NCBI GenBank assembly: GCA_902586885.1
Contig: CACIJG010000015.1
Location: forward strand, 1 to 46,350
DNA from: an uncultured Alphaproteobacteria bacterium
GTDB taxonomy: Bacteria; Pseudomonadota; Alphaproteobacteria; Rhodobacterales; Rhodobacteraceae
DNA: 46,350 nucleotides
Direction: 5' to 3'
A program made the translations under genes and the position numbers. Within the stretch, counting starts at the first letter, position 1, and each line of letters opens with the position of its first letter. Shown piece by piece: positions 36,564-45,575 of the stretch. The notes below the pieces were generated by a model. The model did not search any database, was not told where the DNA came from, and saw only the letters and a list, made by a program, of their open reading frames with translations.

Positions 36564-37511
36564 ATGTATCAGAAAACTCTAAAAAGCAGTTTTTCCCTGA
36601 GTGGAAAAGGTTTACATACTGGGAACAAAGCACGCGTCACAGTTCATCCAGCACCCGTTGATCATGGGATAGTTTTCAAGAGAACAGACCAGCCTCTCTT
36701 TAAGAGTTTGATAAAGGCATCCTTTAAAAATGTGACCGAGACGTTTCTGAGAACGGAGTTATCTAATGAGTTCGGTATATCTGTTACTACTGCAGAACAT
36801 CTCTTAGCCGCTCTGGCGGGTACTGGAATTCAGAACGCTCTGATTGAGTTAAACTCAAAAGAGATTCCAATTCTTGATGGCTCATCACTAGTGTTTGTAA
36901 AAGAAATTTTACAAGTTGGAATAGCAGAACAGGATAAAGTTTTAACCCTTTTCAAAGTTATTAGACCCTTTAGAGTCGAGAATGGGAACTCTTGGGCAGA
37001 AGTGACGCCTGCAAAAAAATTCGCAATAAATTTTGAAATTGATTGGCCTGATACGGTTTTAGGCAAACAGAGTCTCGATATACCCATAGTAAACGGCACC
37101 TTTGTGCGTGAGCTCTGTGATAGTAGGACATTTTGTAAAAAAGGAGATGTTGCGCGTTTAAAGGACAAGGGTTTTGCTTTGGGAGGAGGAATAGATAATG
37201 CAATCGTTGTTGATAGATATTCTTTTGCTGCAAGTGATGGACTTAGGTATAAGGATGAGTGTATTAGACATAAAATTCTTGACGCGCTTGGTGACTTAAG
37301 TCTGCTTGGAAAGCCTATATTAGGAAAATTTACTTCGTATTCCGGAGGGCATAAACTTACTAATATTTTACTTCGAGAAGCCTTTAAAAGAGGAGATATA
37401 TTTCAATCTAAAAACTCTAGCGTTGAGGATAAAGATAAGTTGCCTGGGTTTGATATTTCAATGGGTGATCTTGAAGGCTTACAAAACTCAGCAACTCATT
37501 TTTGTGTATAA
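36564..37511 (+). CDS. lpxC: UDP-3-O-acyl-GlcNAc deacetylase LpxC
   Basis: Zinc deacetylase, the committed step of lipid A synthesis. Set from ATG 36564 (315 aa), giving MYQKTLKSSFSLSGKGLHTG as the family expects; GTG 36552 would add four residues. Zinc ligands by alignment are H79 (TTAEHLLAAL), H236 and D240 (IRHKILDALGDL); catalytic histidine H263 lies in SGGHKLTN. Full length. It follows ftsZ as in most proteobacteria and shows that the cell makes lipid A. Confidence 0.95.
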   Translation: MYQKTLKSSFSLSGKGLHTGNKARVTVHPAPVDHGIVFKRTDQPLFKSLIKASFKNVTETFLRTELSNEFGISVTTAEHLLAALAGTGIQNALIELNSKEIPILDGSSLVFVKEILQVGIAEQDKVLTLFKVIRPFRVENGNSWAEVTPAKKFAINFEIDWPDTVLGKQSLDIPIVNGTFVRELCDSRTFCKKGDVARLKDKGFALGGGIDNAIVVDRYSFAASDGLRYKDECIRHKILDALGDLSLLGKPILGKFTSYSGGHKLTNILLREAFKRGDIFQSKNSSVEDKDKLPGFDISMGDLEGLQNSATHFCV

Positions 37512-37564
37512 TTTAAAATTTGTGTAGCTTGACTTGAAGGCAGAATACAAGTTAAAAAAAAAGC

Positions 37565-38347
37565 ATGTATAGGTTTTCTAAGACAATAATCGACATTTGT
37601 TTTCTAATAATGTTACTACAATTTTCTTCTTGTAGTCAGAAACTACCTGAAGAAATAACTGGAGACACTCCTGTTCAAGAGATTATTGAGCTAGGCGATA
37701 TGTCATTTAGTAAAGGTTACTACAATCGCGCAGGTGAATACTATCTAGAAGTGAGTCAATTTCATCCATATTCAGCATTAGAAAGTAAAGCGCTTTTTAA
37801 AGCAGTTGATGCCTTTTACAGAGCCCGCAAATATGAAAAAACAAGATTAGCAGCAAACAAATTTTTATTAAACTATTCAAATACAAAGGAGGCGGAACAG
37901 GTCTTTTACACGAAAGCATGGAGTTATTGTAAGGAGATTCTTAATGTTGATAGAGACCAAAGTGCTGCAAAAAACTGTATAACTAATTTAAAGAGGTTTG
38001 TATCTTTATATCCATCAAGTAAAAATAAGCAAAATGCCAAGATGCAAATAACTAGCGCCCAAGAGTTTCTGGTTGGGCAGGAGTTGACAATAGCTAAATA
38101 TTATCTTGAAAGGAAAAACCCGTCCGCGGCAATACGAAGGTTGAAGGATATTCAAAAAACTTTAAAAAGCTCGAAGTTTCTCCCTGAAACAGCCTATCGC
38201 CTTGTAGAGGCATACCTAATGATGGGACTAATGGATGATGCTTTATCAGAATTAAAAAGAATGAAAAAAGAATTTCCTGATAGTAGCTGGACTTTAGAGG
38301 GGTCAAAGCTAATCAGCAAATTTAGGCCAAATAAAATTGCTGGTTAG
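37565..38347 (+). CDS. bamD: Outer membrane assembly lipoprotein BamD
   Basis: Lipoprotein of the BAM complex that inserts beta-barrel proteins in the outer membrane. 260 aa with signal segment (about 8-22) and lipobox FSSC, lipidated at Cys23, then tetratricopeptide-like repeats (e.g. YNRAGEYYLEVSQFHPYS, QVFYTKAWSYCKEI, PETAYRLVEAYLMMGLMDDA, ELKRMKKEFPDSSW). Size and the lpxC-recN location match alphaproteobacterial bamD. The stop overlaps the recN start region by 11 nt. Confidence 0.93.
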   Translation: MYRFSKTIIDICFLIMLLQFSSCSQKLPEEITGDTPVQEIIELGDMSFSKGYYNRAGEYYLEVSQFHPYSALESKALFKAVDAFYRARKYEKTRLAANKFLLNYSNTKEAEQVFYTKAWSYCKEILNVDRDQSAAKNCITNLKRFVSLYPSSKNKQNAKMQITSAQEFLVGQELTIAKYYLERKNPSAAIRRLKDIQKTLKSSKFLPETAYRLVEAYLMMGLMDDALSELKRMKKEFPDSSWTLEGSKLISKFRPNKIAG

Positions 38348-39998
38348 GTTGCACGTCAGAAATATACTTCTGATTAAAAATGCTGAATTGGCCTTTAAGC
38401 CTGGGCTTAACGTTCTGACTGGGGAAACGGGTGCGGGAAAATCAATCCTATTAGATTGCTTGGGATTTCTCCTAGGACAAAAAAGCGTAAAAATAGATGT
38501 TGGGAGCAATGGAGATGTAGGGGAGGTGACAGGAGTTTTTGAATTAAAGGAAAATAAAAATTTAAAGAAAATTCTGGAAGAATTAGGTTACCAATGGACA
38601 AAAGATATAATTGTTAGGAGGCAATTAAACCTTGAAAATAGGCGAAAGTCTTTTCTTAATGATACGCCTTGCTCGGTCGAACTTTTAAAAATCCTGGGTA
38701 GTTTCTTAATTGACTTAAATGGGCAGTTTGACGAACAGGGACTTTTGGACCGTAATACTCATCTCAATTTTTTAGACAAATTCTCCAACTCAACGAGGTT
38801 ACTTAACGACGTTGAACAAACATGGATGAAAATTAAATTAAAGAAAAAGGAATTAGAGAACGAAAAAAACGAGCAAGAGAAAGTACAAAATATTGAATTT
38901 CTTAAGAATTCACTAAATGAAATAAGGACGTTAAATCTTAAAAAGGTAGATTTAGAGAACCTTGAATCACGCAGAAAGGAATTGAAAGAAATAATTAGTG
39001 TCAGGTCAGATTTAAGCAATGCCCTCAAGGAAATCCAGGGAGAGGGTTTTGAAGATAGTATAATTAACAGTATAAAGTATCTTGAGAGAGTAGAAAAAAA
39101 ATTTGGTTCAAGTGAAGATCTTCCCCTGAAAATTCTCGAAGAGATTCTAGACAAATATGCCTTGGCTTCTTCTAAATTGAAAGAACTAGTATCCAATAGT
39201 TCTCATAGTGAGGAAGAATTGACCGAACTAGAAAATAAATACTTCTCGGTTAAGAAATTGATGCGTACCCACAATGTAGAAATTGAAGGGTTCTTTAAAC
39301 TGGAGAATTTGATTGAAGAGCAATTGCAATCAGTTCTCGGGGCAAGTGGGAGGATAAAGAAAATTGAGGAAGATATTTATGCATTGGAAAAAGACTTTGA
39401 TACCAATGCCGATGAACTTTCAAAAAAAAGAAAAGAATCTGCAAAATTATTAGATAAAAGCATACAGAGAGAATTAGTTCCTTTGAAGTTAGATAAAACA
39501 ATATTTAGAACGGAATTAGTAGCTGAAAAACCCAATAAATCTGGGATAGATAAGGCTACATTTATGACCGCAATAAATCCAGGTACACCTTTGAAACATC
39601 TAAATAGAATTGCTTCTGGAGGGGAGCTCTCAAGGTTTCTGCTGGCCGTCAAGTTATGCTTAATCAATGATCAAACAGACCAGTCACAAGTATTTGATGA
39701 GATAGATAGGGGAGTAGGAGGAGCAACAGCGACAGCTATAGGAAGAAGACTCCTAAATTTATCCAAGAAAGAGCAAGTATTGGTGGTAACACACTCTCCT
39801 CAGGTTGCCGCTTTTTCTGATAATCATATAAAAGTAGAAAAGTTCACAGATGGAGGCAACACCTACACTAAGGTACAAACACTAGACAAAGAGGAGGTTA
39901 TCGAAGAAGTAGCAAGGATGCTTTCAGGGGATTTAGTTTCTAATGAAGCTGAGGCGGCTGCCAAAAGTCTCATTTCGGCAAGTATGGGAATCAGTTGA
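38337..39998 (+). CDS. recN: DNA repair protein RecN
   Basis: SMC-like ATPase acting in double-strand break repair. 553 aa: Walker A GETGAGKS (29-36), a long coiled coil in two arms (about 150-370, rich in Lys/Glu with NSLNEIRTLNLKK and the hinge-like middle), then NPGTPLKHLNRIASGGELSRFLLA (signature, split here as IASGGELSR) and Walker B-region VFDEIDRGVGG, and LVVTHSPQVAA. Starts with TTG at 38337, overlapping bamD; the N terminus MLVRLHVRN matches the family. In many alphaproteobacteria ligA follows recN; here a convergent gene does, overlapping by 8 bp. Confidence 0.95.
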   Translation: MLVRLHVRNILLIKNAELAFKPGLNVLTGETGAGKSILLDCLGFLLGQKSVKIDVGSNGDVGEVTGVFELKENKNLKKILEELGYQWTKDIIVRRQLNLENRRKSFLNDTPCSVELLKILGSFLIDLNGQFDEQGLLDRNTHLNFLDKFSNSTRLLNDVEQTWMKIKLKKKELENEKNEQEKVQNIEFLKNSLNEIRTLNLKKVDLENLESRRKELKEIISVRSDLSNALKEIQGEGFEDSIINSIKYLERVEKKFGSSEDLPLKILEEILDKYALASSKLKELVSNSSHSEEELTELENKYFSVKKLMRTHNVEIEGFFKLENLIEEQLQSVLGASGRIKKIEEDIYALEKDFDTNADELSKKRKESAKLLDKSIQRELVPLKLDKTIFRTELVAEKPNKSGIDKATFMTAINPGTPLKHLNRIASGGELSRFLLAVKLCLINDQTDQSQVFDEIDRGVGGATATAIGRRLLNLSKKEQVLVVTHSPQVAAFSDNHIKVEKFTDGGNTYTKVQTLDKEEVIEEVARMLSGDLVSNEAEAAAKSLISASMGIS

Positions 39999-41376
39999 CT
40001 TGCACAACTTTCCCAGGATTTAGAATTCCGTTGGGATCAAAAGTATTTTTTATAGCAGACATCAAATTAACCGCCTCGCCATGTTCTTCTTTCATATACT
40101 CAATTTTGCCTATGCCTACCCCATGCTCTCCAGTACAAGTGCCTTCAGAAGCCAACGCTTTTTCAACTATTTTTCTTGTTAACTGTTTAGCTTTATCAAT
40201 GTCTTCCTTACATCCCGGTTTAACCATTAGACCCGAATGAAAGTTGCCATCCCCTACATGACCCATTACATGAGGTATCATCCCTTCCTTTCTCATTTCC
40301 TCGGAAGTTTGACGAATTACTTCAGTCAAACGGGAAATTGGAACGCATATGTCTGTCACAACAAAAGTATGATTAGGGTTTTTTGCCTTAATTGCGTAGT
40401 AATAATCGTGTCTAGCTTTCCAAAGCTTACTTCTATCTTCTGCTGCAGTACTCCATTTGAAATCGCTTCCACCATTAGCGATTGATATTTCTTGGACTAA
40501 TTCAGATTGCTCCTTTACCGAGCTTTTGCTTCCGTGGAACTCAAAAAACAGGTGCTCTTTTACTGGTAAATTCAACTTAGAATATTGGTTAACTGCCTCA
40601 ATAGAAGTAGTGTCCATCAATTCTGATCTCGCTATGGGAATTCCTGATTGAATTGTTTCTGTAATTGTTTGAACTGCGCTAGAAGTATTAGGGAAAGCAC
40701 ATACTGCAGAGGAGATTTCTTCGGGTATACCCTGTAACTTCAGAGTAACCTCTGTAATCACACCTAGAGTTCCCTCGGAGCCAATTAGTAATTTTGTCAA
40801 ATCATAGCCTGCCGCTGACTTTTTTGCCCTAGAGCCAGTTTTTATTATTCTTCCATCTGCTAGAACAACTCGTAGTGCCATTACATTTTCTCTCATTGTT
40901 CCATATCTGACAGCCGTTGTTCCTGATGCCCTTGTTGCAGCCATCCCTCCGATGGACGCATTTGCTCCAGGATCGACTGGGAAAAATAATCCATAGGTCT
41001 TGAGAGCGTTATTTACCTCTTCTCGTGTTATGCCAGGCTGGACAATTATATCCATATCATCTGGGTTAACGCGAACTACACTATTCATATTTTCAAAGGA
41101 TAATGTTATCCCTCCAGCTATTGGAATAGAATTCCCCTCCAAGCTTGTTCCCGTACCCCATGGCACAACTGGACAGAAATTTCTATTGCACAAGGAAAGG
41201 ATTTCTGAAACCTCTTCTTCGTCATTTGGATAAGCAACTGCATCTGGGAGACTTTCTGGGTAATAAGTTTCATTTTGTCCATATTGCTTTCTTACAGATT
41301 TGCTATCTGAAATTCTATCACCTAATAGTTTTTTTAATTCAGTTATTGTATTTTCGATTGACATAGATTTAACCAT
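39991..41376 (-). CDS. FAD-binding oxidoreductase, D-lactate dehydrogenase (cytochrome)-like
   Basis: Flavoenzyme of the FAD_binding_4 / FAD-oxidase C family that oxidises a 2-hydroxy acid such as D-lactate, with electrons going to the respiratory chain. 461 aa: the FAD domain has WGTGTSLEGN (73-82), PVDPGANASIGGMAATRASG (133-152), RYGTMRENV and GYDLTKLLIGSEGTLG (190-205); the C-terminal domain has GHVGDGNFH with likely metal ligands H373 and H380, and GEHGVGIGK (416-424). These motifs fit D-lactate dehydrogenase better than glycolate oxidase GlcD, but substrate cannot be proved. Single gene; convergent with recN and divergent from the thioesterase (51 nt). Confidence 0.88.
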   Translation of the reverse strand: MVKSMSIENTITELKKLLGDRISDSKSVRKQYGQNETYYPESLPDAVAYPNDEEEVSEILSLCNRNFCPVVPWGTGTSLEGNSIPIAGGITLSFENMNSVVRVNPDDMDIIVQPGITREEVNNALKTYGLFFPVDPGANASIGGMAATRASGTTAVRYGTMRENVMALRVVLADGRIIKTGSRAKKSAAGYDLTKLLIGSEGTLGVITEVTLKLQGIPEEISSAVCAFPNTSSAVQTITETIQSGIPIARSELMDTTSIEAVNQYSKLNLPVKEHLFFEFHGSKSSVKEQSELVQEISIANGGSDFKWSTAAEDRSKLWKARHDYYYAIKAKNPNHTFVVTDICVPISRLTEVIRQTSEEMRKEGMIPHVMGHVGDGNFHSGLMVKPGCKEDIDKAKQLTRKIVEKALASEGTCTGEHGVGIGKIEYMKEEHGEAVNLMSAIKNTFDPNGILNPGKVVQVN

Positions 41377-41427
41377 AACTTTTACTAGCGAATATGTTAG
41401 CGGATTGAAAAGAAAAAGAAAATAAAA

Positions 41428-41934
41428 ATGACTAAAAAAAATGCCGTTATTTTTGAGTTAAATTCTCCTTATAAAACAAGGAAACAACAAGTTTTGCCTG
41501 AGTGGATAGATTATAATGGCCATATGAACGTAGCATATTATACTCTTGCATTCGACAAGTCTCTAGATTTTTTTTTCGAGGATGTTTTGGGTATAGGGCC
41601 AACATATGTTTCGAAAATGTCAAAAGGACCTTTTGCTCTTAAAGCAAGCTATCATTATTTTAATGAATTACTAGTCAGAGAAGAGTTTTATGTTGACTTG
41701 AGTGTGGTCGATTTTGATTCTAAAAGGTTACATATTTGTGGAGAAATGAAGAAATCGCTATCCGGAGAGCTATCAGCAGTTTTTGAGACAGTTTTAATGA
41801 ACGTTGATTTAAACAAAAGAAAGTCCATAGAGTATCCAAAAAATGTTTTAGAAATTTTTGAAAAATTAAAGGCTGCAATGAAAACAGAGTCTCTCCCAAA
41901 TATTGTAGGTAAAGCAATTTCACTGAAGAGATAA
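41428..41934 (+). CDS. Hotdog-fold thioesterase family protein
   Basis: A 168-aa single-domain hotdog protein, likely an acyl-CoA thioesterase. Seen: PEWIDYNGHMNVAYY (24-38), the conserved entry in which the Asp and the Asn-Gly-His-Met turn form the active-site region, then the central FDKSLDFF helix and SYHYFNELLVREEFYVDLSVVDFDSKRLH. The pattern resembles the group that includes betainyl-CoA thioesterase of carnitine degradation, but no carnitine genes are nearby, so the substrate is unknown. Its stop lies one base from the stop of the convergent pepP. Confidence 0.8.
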   Translation: MTKKNAVIFELNSPYKTRKQQVLPEWIDYNGHMNVAYYTLAFDKSLDFFFEDVLGIGPTYVSKMSKGPFALKASYHYFNELLVREEFYVDLSVVDFDSKRLHICGEMKKSLSGELSAVFETVLMNVDLNKRKSIEYPKNVLEIFEKLKAAMKTESLPNIVGKAISLKR

Positions 41935-43722
41935 TCAAATTGGTTTACATGCCTCTCTAAGCCAATTTTCCTCTTTTTTTTCTAGAAATGGTTTAAGGCT
42001 TGTATAAACCTTTTTGTGGTATTTGTTAAGCCAACCGATTTCTTCCTCATTCAAGATAGAAAGTTCTATGAGTTTTTTTTCAAATGGTGCAAGAGTAAGT
42101 GTCTCAAAAAACAGAAGTTTTTCCTTAGCTAGCAAAGGACTTTTTTCTTCCCTTATGACAATTAAATTCTCTAAGCGAATACCAAATTCGTCCTTTAAAT
42201 AGCAACCGGGTTCATTACTTAAAATCATTCCTGGTTCAAGAACAGTACTGTTCATTCGTGATATTGCTTGTGGTCCTTGATGCACGTTAGAAAAAACCCC
42301 TACTCCATGCCCGGTACCGTGGTCATAATCTATTCCAGATGCCCATAAAAACTGTCTAGCCAGTGGGTCTAGGTCTTTGCCACTTAGGCCTGCTGGCCAT
42401 TTTATTCTGCTTAAGCAAACTAAACCTTTTAAAACTCTTGTATATAGTAGCTTATTTTTTTTGCTTGGTTTACCGTTTATAAGTGTTCTTGTTATATCGG
42501 TAGTTCCCTCTTCGTATTGTCCGCCACTGTCTATTAAGATAAGTTCGTTCTTACCAATTTTTTTATTTGATTTGTCAGTAACCCTATAATGAGTTATTGC
42601 CCCATTAGAGCCTGTTGCACAAATAGTATTGAATGAAATATCAACCAAGCTTTGATCTTCTTGCCTAAAGAACTCGAGTTTTTTTACTAAATCTATCTCA
42701 AAAAGTTTCAGTGGCTCTTGTCTTTTCATCCAACTTAAGAATTTTACTACCGCCACTCCATCTTTGACATGACATTTTCTTGAGCAGTATATTTCAATTT
42801 TATTTTTTATTGATTTGAGTCGGTGAATAGGACTTATAATAGTCTCAAATTCAATTTTATTTCGTTGGAGCTTTTTTTTGATTATGAATGGTGTTCTTTC
42901 TGGTTCTATAAGAATGGTGTCATCCAGTTTGAAGTCTGATAAAAAATAGTCCAAATGCTTGATGACAACACTCTTATGCAATTTTACTATGTTATCCTTA
43001 TAAAAAGAATTTTCTGAGTAAACAGTTATTAAATTACTGCTTACAGAGGCATAAGAGTTTAATAATGGTGAGTTTGGTACATCTTGCGCCCTTATATTAG
43101 CTAACCAACAAATAGAATCAGGGCATGTAATAATTAATTTTCTCTTATTATTAAGTTTTAATATTCTGGTAACTTTTTCCAGTTTAACAGCAACCGTCTG
43201 TCCAGATAATCTCTTCGGTCTTTTGTATGCAAAGCTTTCAGGTTGCAGCGGTTGATCTTTCCAAATAATATCGATCAAATTATTAACAGGCTTAAATTTT
43301 ATAAAGGGGCTAAGTGTTTTTGTAAGGCGATCTATTTCTGAAACCGAGTGGAGCCATGGATCAAATCCAATAACAGTTTTTATGCTGGATTGGGTTTTCA
43401 ACCAATCAATTGGTTTTGTCGAGGCTAAATTTATTAAACTAAATTTTGATTGATCAACTTCTAGTTTTATTTGAATGCTATATCTTCCGTCAGTGAAAAG
43501 TGCAGCTTTTTTTTTAAAAATTATAGCAGTGCCCGCAGAGCCGGAAAACCCTGTTATCCATTCCAACCTACAAGAATGAGCAGGGGTCATCTCGTTGAAG
43601 AATTTGTCATTGTGAGGTATTATAAACCCATCTATTTTAGATGAGTTGAAAAGGTTCCTGAGCATTGATAATCTTTTATCCAAGGTGCCGTTGTATATAT
43701 TTCTACTAAAAGTTTGAAGCAC
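41935..43722 (-). CDS. pepP: Xaa-Pro aminopeptidase (aminopeptidase P, M24B)
   Basis: Metallopeptidase removing an N-terminal residue before proline. The 595-aa protein is the long three-domain form: two creatinase-like N-terminal domains (EWITGFSGSAGTA at about 54-66; FTDGRYSIQ) and the pita-bread catalytic domain with the metal ligands D398 (LIDSGGQY), D409 (GTTDITRT), H472 (GTGHGVG), E504 (LSNEPGCY) and E518 (GIRLENL), spaced as in eukaryotic-type APP. All five ligands are intact. Start is GTG at 43722, 6 nt after the cobT stop, without a clear ribosome-binding site; a start a few codons further in is possible. Probably co-transcribed with cobS-cobT. Confidence 0.9.
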   Translation of the reverse strand: MLQTFSRNIYNGTLDKRLSMLRNLFNSSKIDGFIIPHNDKFFNEMTPAHSCRLEWITGFSGSAGTAIIFKKKAALFTDGRYSIQIKLEVDQSKFSLINLASTKPIDWLKTQSSIKTVIGFDPWLHSVSEIDRLTKTLSPFIKFKPVNNLIDIIWKDQPLQPESFAYKRPKRLSGQTVAVKLEKVTRILKLNNKRKLIITCPDSICWLANIRAQDVPNSPLLNSYASVSSNLITVYSENSFYKDNIVKLHKSVVIKHLDYFLSDFKLDDTILIEPERTPFIIKKKLQRNKIEFETIISPIHRLKSIKNKIEIYCSRKCHVKDGVAVVKFLSWMKRQEPLKLFEIDLVKKLEFFRQEDQSLVDISFNTICATGSNGAITHYRVTDKSNKKIGKNELILIDSGGQYEEGTTDITRTLINGKPSKKNKLLYTRVLKGLVCLSRIKWPAGLSGKDLDPLARQFLWASGIDYDHGTGHGVGVFSNVHQGPQAISRMNSTVLEPGMILSNEPGCYLKDEFGIRLENLIVIREEKSPLLAKEKLLFFETLTLAPFEKKLIELSILNEEEIGWLNKYHKKVYTSLKPFLEKKEENWLREACKPI

Positions 43723-43728
43723 TTTAAT

Positions 43729-45573
43729 TTAAACCATATTCAATGATTTACGAGAAGGTTTCTCTTCTTCAAAGAGATCTGCTAATTGTTCTGTCATTGC
43801 GCCAGCTAATTGCTCTGCATCAGTGATAGTAACTGCTCTTTTGTAATATCTTGTTACGTCATGACCTATTCCTATAGCAAGTAATTGAATTTTATTATTG
43901 GTCTCAATCTTTGCAATAACTTTTCTAAGATGTTTTTCCAAATAGTTGGCGGGGTTTACTGACAATGTTGAATCATCTACTGGGGCACCATCAGATATTA
44001 CCAGTAGGATTTTTCTATTTTCCTCTCTCTTTATTAATCTTTTATAAGCCCAGTCTAGCGCTTCCCCATCAATATTCTCCTTTAATAAACCCTCTTTCAT
44101 CATTAGGCCCAGGTTTAGCTTTGCCCTTCTCCATGGTTCGTCCGCTTGCTTATATATAATATGCCTAAGATCATTTAATCTCCCAGGATTCTTTGGTCTT
44201 CCATCAGATAGCCATTTTTCTCTGGCCTGTCCACCTTTCCAAGCTTTTGTTGTAAAACCTAGAATTTCGCATTTTACACTGCAACGTTCTAACGTTTTAG
44301 CCAGAATTTCTGTAGATATTGCAGCTATTGAAATAGGCCTTCCTCTCATCGAACCAGAGTTATCGATCAATAAAGATACAACAGTATCTTTAAAATTTGT
44401 GCTACTTTCTTGCTTGAAACTTAAAGGAGTGGTTGGGTTTAAAACTATTCTGGATAATTTAGCAGCGTCCAGCAAGCCCTCCTCTAAATCGAACTTCCAA
44501 CTTCTATTCTGTTGGGCTTGCAATCTTCTTTGAAGCTTGTTAGCTAATCTTGAGACTGCTCCTTTAAGAGAGTCTAGTTGTTGCTCAAGGTATTCTCGCA
44601 ATTTTTCCAATTCATTTGGTTCGGAAAGTTTATTTGCATTGATTTCTTCGTCAAAAGCATTCTCAAAAACAACATATGTATTTTCTTTATCAACATTTAA
44701 TTCTCCAGAAAATTTATCCTGACTTTCATTCTGGTCTTCACCCTCAAAACTTTCTTGCGCATCCTCGTCGTCTTGTTCTCCTTCTAAACTGGTACTCGTT
44801 GTTGTTTCTCCGTCCTCCATTTCTGAGCTGTCAGAGTCGTTTGAGTCTTCTTGGTCAGAATTCTGTCCAGAGTCTTGTTGATCGATATCTTCTTCGCTGT
44901 TCTCGTCCAAATCGGAGTCTGGCTCCTCTATTTCCCCCAATTGGTCGCCGTACCCTAATTGCTCAATTAACTTTCTGCTTAGTAAAGCGAATTGCTCTTG
45001 ATCAAATATATTTTTTGGGGAATTAAATTCTGGCTGATGACTTAATTTTGAAAATATATCTTTTTCATCTAATAGCATTTTAGCGTCAGGGGGTAATTTA
45101 TTCTTTGAGAATTGGTTCTTTATAAAGTACTTTGCAGCTTTGGATATGCCTTCATCTTTGGTATCTTTTCTTTCAACAGATGCATATTCTTTGGCCTCAG
45201 CATTAGTTTTTTCCCAGATATTTTTTTGTGAACCTGGATAATATGTCTCGCCCAGAAGTTCACATCTTGCAATTTCTAATTCGTTATATATCTCTTTGGC
45301 CAAAGGTCCGGTTGGGTCATAATTAGAAAATGTTTTTTCATCTCTAAAACGTACCTGAAGAGCCAAAGAGTCTGCAACCCCTCTAGTTTTAATAATATCT
45401 AGTCGTGAGGGGTCATTACTTAACTGGGGTAACTTAATTAATTCTCCGTAGTCGCCACTAGGGTCTGCAGTAAATTTTACTTTTATATTGTCATTTCCAG
45501 ATATCGCCCGAGTTGTTTCAGAAATTGATTTTCTAATATTGTCAATGGCATCTGATTTTTTATTTTTTTTCAT
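43729..45573 (-). CDS. cobT: Cobaltochelatase CobT-like subunit
   Basis: Partner of the AAA+ protein CobS in the aerobic cobaltochelatase, which with CobN inserts cobalt into hydrogenobyrinate a,c-diamide. 614 aa: N-terminal domain (about 1-210; [16 protein letters not shown]), a very acidic Asp/Glu/Ser linker (about 214-290), a helical segment (about 320-360), and a C-terminal von Willebrand A domain with the [13 protein letters not shown] (D404-S406-S408), and [16 protein letters not shown]. Adjacent cobS (2 nt upstream) supports the name. No cobN is in the window, so the pair might serve a different target. Confidence 0.92.
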   Translation of the reverse strand: MKKNKKSDAIDNIRKSISETTRAISGNDNIKVKFTADPSGDYGELIKLPQLSNDPSRLDIIKTRGVADSLALQVRFRDEKTFSNYDPTGPLAKEIYNELEIARCELLGETYYPGSQKNIWEKTNAEAKEYASVERKDTKDEGISKAAKYFIKNQFSKNKLPPDAKMLLDEKDIFSKLSHQPEFNSPKNIFDQEQFALLSRKLIEQLGYGDQLGEIEEPDSDLDENSEEDIDQQDSGQNSDQEDSNDSDSSEMEDGETTTSTSLEGEQDDEDAQESFEGEDQNESQDKFSGELNVDKENTYVVFENAFDEEINANKLSEPNELEKLREYLEQQLDSLKGAVSRLANKLQRRLQAQQNRSWKFDLEEGLLDAAKLSRIVLNPTTPLSFKQESSTNFKDTVVSLLIDNSGSMRGRPISIAAISTEILAKTLERCSVKCEILGFTTKAWKGGQAREKWLSDGRPKNPGRLNDLRHIIYKQADEPWRRAKLNLGLMMKEGLLKENIDGEALDWAYKRLIKREENRKILLVISDGAPVDDSTLSVNPANYLEKHLRKVIAKIETNNKIQLLAIGIGHDVTRYYKRAVTITDAEQLAGAMTEQLADLFEEEKPSRKSLNMV

Positions 45574-45575
45574 CT

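Noticed and set aside
37529-37557. TTGACT before bamD as a promoter
   Set aside because: The matching -10 position reads TTAAAA and would put the transcript start at or past the bamD ATG.
38759-39196. 145-codon minus-strand frame opposite recN
   Set aside because: Arises from the Lys/Glu-rich coiled coil read backwards as Ser/Phe-rich sequence; no independent support.
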